The position numbers were made by a program, and so were the translations under genes. Below are positions 8,331 to 15,657 of a stretch of DNA of 64,000 nucleotides, one piece after another (position 1 is the stretch's first letter; each line of letters starts with the position of its first letter). The stretch comes from Luteibacter mycovicinus. Lineage in GTDB: Bacteria; Pseudomonadota; Gammaproteobacteria; Xanthomonadales; Rhodanobacteraceae. The stretch covers positions 4,334,001 through 4,398,000 of the forward strand of contig NZ_JQNL01000001.1 in assembly GCF_000745235.1 (NCBI RefSeq). Reading direction: 5' to 3'. The notes below the pieces were generated by a model. That model made no database searches. It saw nothing but the letters and a program-made list of their open reading frames with translations, and was not told where the DNA came from.

Positions 8331-9406
8331 ACACGACGGCCGATTCCACCCGTTACACCCGTGAGGATCAGGCGGCGTCCGGACTGCTCGGGCTCGCCGA
8401 GCGCGGTACGCTGCCCGACGCGCTGATTCGCGCGGGCATCCGGCGACTCTGCGCGAAACGCCTGGCGGAGGAAGGCGAGGGCGGCCTGACCACGGTGGCC
8501 GCCCGCTATCAGTCGCGCATCGATGCACTCAGGCAGAGTGCGGTTGCCGTCCATACGGACGCCGCCAACGGCCAGCATTACGAGCTCCCGGCACGCTTCT
8601 TCGAGCTGTGCCTTGGTCCGCGCCTGAAGTATTCCGGCTGTCTGTATCCCACCGGTGCGGAGACGCTCGCGCAGGCCGAGGATGCGATGCTCGACGTCTA
8701 CGGCCGACGTGCGGAGCTGGCGGACGGGCAGACCATTCTCGAGCTCGGCTGTGGCTGGGGTTCGCTGACGCTGTGGATGGCGCGCCGCTTCCCCAATGCG
8801 CGGATCACCGCCGTATCCAATTCGCAGGGGCAGCGTCGGCACATCGAGGCGCGATGCGTCGAGCTGGGGCTGGACAACGTCCGGGTGATCACGGCGGACG
8901 TCAACGCGCTGGAGCTCCCTGCGGGCGGGTTCGACCGCTGCGTGTCGGTCGAAATGTTCGAACACATGCGCAACTACGAGACCCTGCTGTCGCGCATCGG
9001 CACCTGGCTCCGGCCCGGTGGCAAGCTCTTCGTGCATATCTTCGCCCATCGCCAGTTCATGTACCCCTTCGAGACGGACGGGAAGGACGACTGGATGGGG
9101 CGGCACTTCTTCACCGGCGGCCTCATGCCGGCTTCCGACAGCCTGCTCTGGTTCCAGCAGGACCTGAAGATCGAGGATCGCTGGCACGTGGACGGAAGCC
9201 ATTACGAGCGCACGGCCAATCACTGGCTGGCCAACCAGGACGCCGCCCGCGACGAGGTCATGGCGGTGCTGCGTGAAGCTTACGGGGACGCCGCGGGACT
9301 GTGGTTCCAGCGCTGGCGCATATTCTGGATGTCCTGCGCCGAGCTTTTCGGGTATGCGAACGGACAGGAGTGGCTCGTCGCGCACTACCGGTTCGCGCGG
9401 TCGTAA
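8327..9406 (+). CDS. Second CFA-like SAM-dependent methyltransferase
   Basis: 359 residues. Blocks in order: QHYELPARFFELCLGPRLKYSGCLYP, the SAM motif ILELGCGWGSLTLWMA, and VSVEMFEHMRNYE. The shape is that of the CFA synthase superfamily branch that also contains plant coclaurine N-methyltransferases. It lacks the extended N-terminal lipid-binding domain of true CFA synthases. It differs clearly from the 411-residue methyltransferase two genes upstream, so the operon carries out two distinct methylations. In Rhodopseudomonas a second methylase, FufM, adds a methyl to a furan fatty acid; an analogous role here is inference. It is the last gene of the coupled run. Confidence 0.85.
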   Translation: MNTTADSTRYTREDQAASGLLGLAERGTLPDALIRAGIRRLCAKRLAEEGEGGLTTVAARYQSRIDALRQSAVAVHTDAANGQHYELPARFFELCLGPRLKYSGCLYPTGAETLAQAEDAMLDVYGRRAELADGQTILELGCGWGSLTLWMARRFPNARITAVSNSQGQRRHIEARCVELGLDNVRVITADVNALELPAGGFDRCVSVEMFEHMRNYETLLSRIGTWLRPGGKLFVHIFAHRQFMYPFETDGKDDWMGRHFFTGGLMPASDSLLWFQQDLKIEDRWHVDGSHYERTANHWLANQDAARDEVMAVLREAYGDAAGLWFQRWRIFWMSCAELFGYANGQEWLVAHYRFARS

Positions 9407-9414
9407 GCTCCAAT

Positions 9415-9497
9415 CCAGTCATCTGTGCCCGCGGGTAATTTCACCTTTTCCGGTTTGTCGCCTTGGATTCGTCGCCGTCCGGTCGCAGGATGACTGG
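9415..9497 (+). other. Leader region with long-range inverted repeat
   Basis: CCAGTCATC (9415-9423) and GATGACTGG (9489-9497) are a perfect 9-bp inverted repeat enclosing 65 bases, just upstream of the DUF427 ribosome binding site. It could be a folded 5' leader or chance. No T-run follows, so it is not a simple terminator. Confidence 0.25.
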
Positions 9498-9529
9498 TCT
9501 GCGGCGATTCCGCCGCGAAGGAGAGTGAA

Positions 9530-9907
9530 ATGTCCTCACGTCCCGTCAGGATCCCCGGCCCCGATCATCCCATCACCGTGACCCCGGCCGGCGGTCGCGT
9601 CGTCGTCCGCGACGGCGACCGCGTCATCGTCGACACCCGCGACGCGCTGGTCCTTCAGGAGGCCAGCTACGCGCCGGTCTTTTATCTGCCACGCAAGGAT
9701 GCCGATATGCAGGCTCTGAGCCGTACGGCCCATCACTCCTGGTGCCCGTACAAGGGCGAGGCGTCGTATTACAGCCTGCCCGGCGACAGCGAGCGGGCGG
9801 TCAACGCCATATGGACCTACGAGCAACCCCATGACGCGGTCGCGTCGATCGACGGCCACCTCGCGTTCTACGCGGACCGCGTCACCATCGAGCACACGCC
9901 CGACTGA
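9530..9907 (+). CDS. DUF427 domain protein
   Basis: 125 residues, a single DUF427 domain: TPAGGRVVVRDGDRVIVDT, VFYLPRKDADM, then the signature HHSWCPYKGEASYYSL and the acidic C-terminus ending near HLAFYADRVTIE. Small cytosolic beta-rich proteins of this family have no established reaction; the invariant CPYKG suggests a binding site. A strong GAAGGAGAG lies before the ATG. The stop is 23 bases from the EgtB-EgtD gene, so the two are likely cotranscribed. A link to ergothioneine or oxidative defence is possible but unproven. Confidence 0.88.
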   Translation: MSSRPVRIPGPDHPITVTPAGGRVVVRDGDRVIVDTRDALVLQEASYAPVFYLPRKDADMQALSRTAHHSWCPYKGEASYYSLPGDSERAVNAIWTYEQPHDAVASIDGHLAFYADRVTIEHTPD

Positions 9908-9930
9908 ACCGCCCGCAAGGAAGACGACCC

Positions 9931-12090
9931 ATGCAAGCTTTTCTCGAAGACGTCACCCCGGCGTGCGCGCGATGTACGCCGGGGGAGAGTCTCGGCGCGA
10001 CTTACGAGCGCGTGCGCGCTCACACGGAGTCCCTGGTATCCGCGCTCGGTCCGGAAGATATGGTGGTTCAGTCCATGCCGGACGCCAGCCCGGCCAAGTG
10101 GCATCTCGCGCACACCACGTGGTTCTTCGAAACCTTCGTCCTCGGCCCCAACGTTCCGGGCTACGACGTGTTCGACGCGGACTTCGGCTATCTGTTCAAT
10201 TCCTATTACGAAGCGGTCGGTCCGCGGCATCCCCGACCGATGCGCGGCCTGCTGACACGGCCGACGAGCGAGCACGTGCTGGCGTACCGGCATCATGTCG
10301 ACATGCATATGCGGTCGTTCCTGCGCACAGACCCGGGTGCCGACGTCGAGGCGCTGGTCCGGCTCGGTTTCGCCCATGAGGAACAGCACCAGGAACTCCT
10401 GGTGATGGACGCGCAGCACCTGTTCGCCCAGTCGCCGCTGCGACCGGCTTTCGATCCGGCGTGGCCTGCGCCCGCGGCCGGACCTGGCGGACGCTTTCAT
10501 CGGGTCACCGGCGGCCCGGTGCGCATCGGTGCCGTGGATGAACCGTTCGCCTTCGACAACGAGGGGCCCAGTCATACCGTGTGGCTGGAGCCGTTCGAAA
10601 TCTCCGACCGCCTCGTCACCAATGGCCAGTGGCTCGCCTTCATCGCCCTTGGTGGCTACCGTCGCCCGGATCTGTGGTTGTCGGATGGCTGGGCGCAGCG
10701 GCAGGAAGAAGACTGGACGGCACCGTTGTACTGGCGGCGCGAGGGCGACGTGTGGTCGCACATGACGCCGGGTGGCTGGCGGCCGTTGGATCCCGATGCA
10801 CCCGTAACGCACGTCAGTTACTACGAAGCGGACGCCTTCGCGCGCTGGGCGGGTGCGCGATTGCCGACAGAGGCCGAGTGGGAACATGCCGTTCGCACGC
10901 AAGGCAGGCTCGAGCAGATCGATGACGTCGCCTGGCAGTGGACGGCCAGCGCCTATCTTCCGTATCCCGGCTTCCGGGCGGCCGACGATGCCGTGGGCGA
11001 ATACAACGGCAAGTTCATGGTCGGGCAGATGGTCTTGCGCGGTGGTGCGAGCGTTACCCCGCACGGACATTCGCGTCCGTCATACCGCAACTTTTACCGG
11101 CCCGGTCAGCGCTGGATGTTCAGCGGCGTTCGTCTCGCCCGCGATGTCCACGGTTCGCCCGACGGCGAACGCCTGACCTTTCTGCGCGATACGCTCGCCG
11201 GGCTTTCGGCGGAGCGCAAGCACTTCTCGCCGAAGTATTTCTACGACGGTGCGGGGTCGGCGCTGTTCGAGGCGATCTGCCGCACGCCCGAGTATTACCC
11301 GACGCGCACCGAGACCGCGCTGCTGCACGCCATCGCCGACGATCTCGCAGGCACGATTCCGCAAGGCGCGGTCCTGCTGGAACTGGGGAGCGGGGCCAGC
11401 GAGAAAACGCGGGTGCTGCTCGATGCCGCGCCGTGGATTTCGGCGTATGTTCCCGTGGATATCAGCGCGGACGCCCTGCAGGGGGCGGTGCAGAGCCTCG
11501 CAGCGAACTATCCCGCGCTGCCGGTCCATCCGGTCGCCGGCGATTTCACATCGGGAATCGACGTGCCGGTGGCCGTGGCCGGTCGCCCACTCGTGGCGTT
11601 CTTTCCGGGTTCGACCATCGGTAACTTCACCCCGGCTGAAGCGATCGCACTGCTGCGTTCCATACGCGAACGGCTGGGTGCCGACGCGCACCTGATCGTC
11701 GGCGCCGATCAGGTGAAAGACGCCGATGTGCTGCTGGCCGCTTATGACGATGCCGAAGGCGTCACGGCGGCGTTCAACCGCAACGTTCTGGTGCGGATCA
11801 ATCGTGAACTTGGTGGCGATATCGATCCTCTGTCGTTCGAGCACCGTGCCGTCTGGAATGTGGCGCTGGAGCGGATCGAGATGCATCTGGTAAGCCGTGA
11901 GGCGCAACAGGTGCAGGTGGCGGGGCAGACCTTCGCCTTCGCCGCGGGCGAGTCGATCCACACCGAGAACTCGCACAAGTTCACACCGGCGTCGTTCGCA
12001 CGGCTGGCCGAGGCGGGCGGGTGGACAGTCGAGCGGCAGTGGATATCGCCCGATCCCGCCTTCGGCGTGTTCGTCCTGAGGGCCCGCTAG
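9931..12090 (+). CDS. Bifunctional ergothioneine enzyme: EgtB sulfoxide synthase fused to EgtD histidine methyltransferase
   Basis: 719 residues in one uninterrupted frame. Residues 1-~160 are the DinB-like domain of EgtB with the iron-ligand pattern HX3HXE at 149-155 and an upstream His near 58-61. Residues ~185-405 are the FGE/sulfatase-like EgtB domain (LPTEAEWEHA, and FSGVRLARD at its end). From ~410 to 719 is a full EgtD: PKYFYDGAGSALFE, the SAM motif LLELGSGASEKT (~484), FFPGSTIGNF, and NSHKFTPASF. EgtD trimethylates histidine to hercynine; EgtB adds the sulfur donor with O2. Order is EgtB-EgtD, the reverse of fungal Egt1. No egtA, egtC or egtE is seen nearby. The stop overlaps the convergent pgaD stop at the shared CTAG. 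Confidence 0.92.
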   Translation: MQAFLEDVTPACARCTPGESLGATYERVRAHTESLVSALGPEDMVVQSMPDASPAKWHLAHTTWFFETFVLGPNVPGYDVFDADFGYLFNSYYEAVGPRHPRPMRGLLTRPTSEHVLAYRHHVDMHMRSFLRTDPGADVEALVRLGFAHEEQHQELLVMDAQHLFAQSPLRPAFDPAWPAPAAGPGGRFHRVTGGPVRIGAVDEPFAFDNEGPSHTVWLEPFEISDRLVTNGQWLAFIALGGYRRPDLWLSDGWAQRQEEDWTAPLYWRREGDVWSHMTPGGWRPLDPDAPVTHVSYYEADAFARWAGARLPTEAEWEHAVRTQGRLEQIDDVAWQWTASAYLPYPGFRAADDAVGEYNGKFMVGQMVLRGGASVTPHGHSRPSYRNFYRPGQRWMFSGVRLARDVHGSPDGERLTFLRDTLAGLSAERKHFSPKYFYDGAGSALFEAICRTPEYYPTRTETALLHAIADDLAGTIPQGAVLLELGSGASEKTRVLLDAAPWISAYVPVDISADALQGAVQSLAANYPALPVHPVAGDFTSGIDVPVAVAGRPLVAFFPGSTIGNFTPAEAIALLRSIRERLGADAHLIVGADQVKDADVLLAAYDDAEGVTAAFNRNVLVRINRELGGDIDPLSFEHRAVWNVALERIEMHLVSREAQQVQVAGQTFAFAAGESIHTENSHKFTPASFARLAEAGGWTVERQWISPDPAFGVFVLRAR

Positions 12091-12530
12091 CGCACGTCCT
12101 GCACGGTCATGTAGCCCTCGTCGGAGACGCTCACCACGGCCCGGCGATGGGCCTGAATGCGCAGGGCGTCGTCGGTGCTGGCGCCGATCTCCCTCGCGGT
12201 TTCTTCCACGGTAAACGGCTTGTTGCCACGGCGTTTCTGCCTGCCGGCGAAGCGCGCGTGGTTATAGCCCGACCACGACGTGAAAACGAGCGCGCAGAGC
12301 AGAGCGACGAGGAAGATCACGTCGATGTCGCCGCCATCGCCGATGCGGTTCTCGACATAGAACTGCACCCACGCGGAGCGGGCCCCGAAGACCCAGGCGG
12401 CGAAGGTGATCAGCGGCATCCACAGAAACGCCCAGGCCACCCAGGCGACGACGGTGACCGTGCCGAAGACGGCCTTCTGGACGCGCGACTGACGCTCCGG
12501 TCGCTGGATAACGATCGCTTCGGCTTTCAT
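12087..12530 (-). CDS. pgaD: PNAG synthase accessory subunit PgaD
   Basis: 147 residues with two membrane helices (VTVVAWVAWAFLWMPLITFAAW and IDVIFLVALLCALVF) and a cytoplasmic C-terminal tail. PgaD is the small partner of PgaC; together they polymerise beta-1,6-N-acetylglucosamine and respond to cyclic di-GMP. Start ATG at 12530 overlaps the pgaC stop (ATGA). The sequence itself is weakly conserved; identity rests on size, topology and position after pgaC. The soluble tail from ~100 on (FTVEETAREIGASTDDA) includes an unassigned region. The last base of the gene is within the shared CTAG with egtBD. Confidence 0.85.
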   Translation of the reverse strand: MKAEAIVIQRPERQSRVQKAVFGTVTVVAWVAWAFLWMPLITFAAWVFGARSAWVQFYVENRIGDGGDIDVIFLVALLCALVFTSWSGYNHARFAGRQKRRGNKPFTVEETAREIGASTDDALRIQAHRRAVVSVSDEGYMTVQDVR

Positions 12531-13777
12531 CGCAGTCCCCGGTCCGGGCTGACCCATACCGCACGCTTGCCCTTGGGCTTCATCAGCGCCTTGGGCATCG
12601 CGACGATCGAGGTCGCCGTGTTGAGCAGCCAGTACACCAGCGGGTACCAGATCATCCAGTAATAGTTGCGGCCGATGCGGGTTTCGTAGCGGCGGTCGAC
12701 CAGCAGACTGATCAGGAACTGCAGCAGGCAGATGATCCCGAGCACGACGCCGTGCCAGTGCGGCAGCAGAGTGTCGACGTAGTACTCGCGGGGCAGCTCG
12801 ACGAACTTGCCGAGCGCCCACAGCGTGACGATGACGGCCATGGTGTACGACCAGACCAGGCTCATCACATACTCGAGCGCCACCGGCCACATGCGACGTT
12901 GCCGCCAGCGCATCAGCTTGCCGGTGTAGCGAAGCAGGACTTCGGAGCCACCCTGTGCCCAGCGCAGGCGCTGCTTCCACAGGCCGCGCACGGTTTCGGG
13001 CATGAGAATCCAGCACAGCGCATTGGGTTCGTAGCGGATTTCCCAGTGACGCATCTGGAGGCGCCAGCTGATGTCGATGTCTTCGGTCACCATGTCGGTA
13101 TTCCAGTAACCGACGTCGTGCAGCGCGCTCTTGCGAAACGCGGCGATCACGCCGGACACCGTGAAGATACGGCCGTACACCCGTTGCGCCCGCTTGATCA
13201 GTCCGATGATCGAGGAGAACTCGCCCACCTGCAGCTTGCCCAGCAGCGTGGAACGATTGCGGATGCGCGGATTGCCGGTGACCGCGGCGACCCGAGGACT
13301 GTCCAGCATGTGCGAGACCAGCCAGTGCGTGGCGTAGTCATCGAGCAGCGCGTCGCCGTCCACGCAGACGAAGAAGTCGGCGTTGGAAGCGAGTGCGGCG
13401 GCGCGCAGACCCATCGCCTTGCCCTGGTTGCTGGCCATGTGGATGACGCGCAGCTTCGGGTACTGGTCCAGCAGTTGGTCGAGCTGTGCTCCGGTGTCGT
13501 CGGTCGAGCCGTCGTTGACCGCGATGATCTCGAAGTTGGGGTACTGCTGCGACGCCAGGTGCGCGATCGTTTCGCGCACCTGCTCGCCCTCGTTGTGGCA
13601 TGGCACGATGAGGGTGACCATCGGGTATTCGGCCAGGTCCGGCGGCCTGACCCGTATCGGCTCGTTGCGTTCCCAGCGCAGGAAATAGATGACGCCGCCG
13701 CTCATCCAGATGAGCGACATCACCAGCGGATAAAAGAACGCGAATTCGAGCAGGGCATGCAGAACGCCGCCGTTCAT
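12527..13777 (-). CDS. pgaC: Poly-beta-1,6-N-acetylglucosamine synthase PgaC (family 2 glycosyltransferase)
   Basis: 416 residues. A membrane segment at the N-terminus is followed by a GT2 domain: VTLIVPCHNEGEQVRE, the nucleotide-sugar DGDALLDD motif, TEDIDISWRL, and the QRLRWAQGG motif (QxxRW) required for processive synthesis. Two to three membrane helices at the C-terminus complete the pore. It uses UDP-GlcNAc to build PNAG and push it across the inner membrane. Starts with an ATGA overlap at the pgaB stop and ends in one with pgaD, typical of the pgaABCD operon. Confidence 0.95.
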   Translation of the reverse strand: MNGGVLHALLEFAFFYPLVMSLIWMSGGVIYFLRWERNEPIRVRPPDLAEYPMVTLIVPCHNEGEQVRETIAHLASQQYPNFEIIAVNDGSTDDTGAQLDQLLDQYPKLRVIHMASNQGKAMGLRAAALASNADFFVCVDGDALLDDYATHWLVSHMLDSPRVAAVTGNPRIRNRSTLLGKLQVGEFSSIIGLIKRAQRVYGRIFTVSGVIAAFRKSALHDVGYWNTDMVTEDIDISWRLQMRHWEIRYEPNALCWILMPETVRGLWKQRLRWAQGGSEVLLRYTGKLMRWRQRRMWPVALEYVMSLVWSYTMAVIVTLWALGKFVELPREYYVDTLLPHWHGVVLGIICLLQFLISLLVDRRYETRIGRNYYWMIWYPLVYWLLNTATSIVAMPKALMKPKGKRAVWVSPDRGLR

Positions 13778-15657
13778 CGTGCCGGCGCCGGATAAGGATA
13801 GTCGGAGGCGGAGATGAACGGACGGATCGTCTCCAGGTCGGGATGGTTGTGCAGGAAATCGTCGGGGTAATAACCGATGTGACGCGCGCCCTGCGCCTGG
13901 ACCGCGCGCATGCGCGCGGCAAGGTCGAGATCGGGGATCGGCTTCTTCGTGCGCCAGTTCATCGTGGCGAATTCGAACAGTGTCCGCTCCATGGCTCCCG
14001 GCACGGCGGCGACTTGTGCGGTCAGCTTGCGATACCAGCCCAGGCGGTCCGATTGCTGATCCAGCTGCGGCATCGCCATGATCGCGGTCATGTCATAGGC
14101 GGCGACGAATGCGGGCAGGCTCTGCGCCATCCAGGCCTCCGCCTGCGGCTGCAGCACCGGGCGCGCGTAGAGATTGCGCGCTGTCAGTACCTGCGGACGC
14201 CAGCGGCGCATGCGCTCGGTCAGTTCCTTCGTGAAATCGATGAGCGCCTGCGTGTTCTGGGCAGGCGTGTTCTTCGCCCACGGGCCGAGGTTGTCGGTAT
14301 CGCGGATGTACGCGTCGTCGGAGAACAGGATGCCCGCCTCGTCGGCATGCATCGCGAGGTCTTCGTACACATCGCCGATCATCCTGCGCACGCGTGGGTC
14401 ATACGGCGCGAGGCGGAAATGATCGCCACCGGGCTTGGGCTCGCCCGCGAGGGAAGGCAGATCCTTGCCGTCCGGGAACCGGAAAGCCAGCACGGGCATC
14501 CACGCGTAGACACGCACGCCGGCGCGGGTACGCAGCTGCCATGAAACGCGCGAGAACAGGTCCGCCCGCACCGGCAGGTGACGGTTGGGGAAATAGACGG
14601 CATCGGCCACGCCGTCACCGTCCGGGTCCGCGTATGCCTGCAACCAGACCTGGCTGGGGTGCATCCGCTTGATCCGGTCGAGCAGCTTCGACAGGTTGCG
14701 GTCCTGCTGCGCCGGATCGGGGTCGTAGATGTAGTCGAGGTCGACCTGTACGGCGCGCGTGGCGTCGACACGGGCCTGATGGCGCATCAGCCAGCCGAGG
14801 CGGTTGGCGGTGACGTTGCCGCTGACCAGCAGTCGCGGGATCGTCTTGCCCGGGATCAGCGTGGGGACGCTGTCGCCCAGGCTCAGTGACACGCTCATCC
14901 CGAGGTCGGCGGCGACTTCGCGACCCACGCGGGTGTAGGCACCGTAAGGCCACACCGCCGCGCGCGGGCGCACGCCGGTGTGCGCGGCGATCTCATCCGC
15001 GCTGTGTGAAAGATCCTTACGGACGCGCGCGGCGTATTCGGCTTCGGTCTCGTAGTGCTTCGTGGCGTTGTCGTAAGCGATCGAGGCGGCCATGGGCATC
15101 TGGTTGCCCTGCGGGTTGCCGTTCTGCCCCTGATGCATCTCCCACGTATGCGAGCCGAACTCGACGAGGCCGGACTTCTGCATCTCGGCGACCTGATCCC
15201 ACGTGAGGAAACACGAACGCGTGCAGTCACCGCCGTTGTACGGCATGTGCTTGCCGTCGGGCATGTCCATCCACGAGCCGACGACCGCCTGCAGCGCGGG
15301 GTAGTGATAGGCGCGCAGGAGCGGATACACGCGGGTGTAGAAGCTCTCGAGGCCATCGTCGAAGGTCAGGAGTACGGCGTCCTTCGGCAAGGGCTTGCCG
15401 CCGTTGCTGGCGTCCACGACCTGCGACAGGCTGACCATGTTGTAGCCGTTGGCGCGCAGCCAGTCGAAATGAGCGATGAGGTGATCGGTGCTGGTCGCAT
15501 CCGGATCGTGATCGGCCTGAAGGCCGACGTCGTCGCGCACGTCGTGGTAGGCCAGGACGATGAGGGTGGGGTGCGGGGCGGCGACCGGCTGCGCGGCGGC
15601 GGACAGGGCCGCTCCGAGCAGGATCAGCAGAAACAACAGCGGACGCATGACTCTCAT
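13774..15657 (-). CDS. pgaB: PNAG N-deacetylase PgaB
   Basis: 627 residues. Signal peptide at the N-terminus (RPLLFLLILLGAALSAAAQ) without a clear lipobox cysteine. The polysaccharide deacetylase (CE4) domain shows LAYHDV, TFDDG (metal-binding Asp), SHTWEMH (metal His) and AVWPYGAY. The C-terminal half, ~residues 300-620, is the PgaB-type glycoside hydrolase-like domain (IYDPDPAQQDRNLSKLL, YAWMPVLAF, DDAYI). It partly deacetylates PNAG in the periplasm for export. I start at ATG 15657, inside an ATGA with pgaA; ATG at 15648 is an alternative. Confidence 0.94.
   Translation of the reverse strand: MRVMRPLLFLLILLGAALSAAAQPVAAPHPTLIVLAYHDVRDDVGLQADHDPDATSTDHLIAHFDWLRANGYNMVSLSQVVDASNGGKPLPKDAVLLTFDDGLESFYTRVYPLLRAYHYPALQAVVGSWMDMPDGKHMPYNGGDCTRSCFLTWDQVAEMQKSGLVEFGSHTWEMHQGQNGNPQGNQMPMAASIAYDNATKHYETEAEYAARVRKDLSHSADEIAAHTGVRPRAAVWPYGAYTRVGREVAADLGMSVSLSLGDSVPTLIPGKTIPRLLVSGNVTANRLGWLMRHQARVDATRAVQVDLDYIYDPDPAQQDRNLSKLLDRIKRMHPSQVWLQAYADPDGDGVADAVYFPNRHLPVRADLFSRVSWQLRTRAGVRVYAWMPVLAFRFPDGKDLPSLAGEPKPGGDHFRLAPYDPRVRRMIGDVYEDLAMHADEAGILFSDDAYIRDTDNLGPWAKNTPAQNTQALIDFTKELTERMRRWRPQVLTARNLYARPVLQPQAEAWMAQSLPAFVAAYDMTAIMAMPQLDQQSDRLGWYRKLTAQVAAVPGAMERTLFEFATMNWRTKKPIPDLDLAARMRAVQAQGARHIGYYPDDFLHNHPDLETIRPFISASDYPYPAPAR

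Noticed and set aside
12752..13795. 347-codon plus-strand open frame opposite pgaC
   Set aside because: Antisense to a well-marked glycosyltransferase; no own motif.
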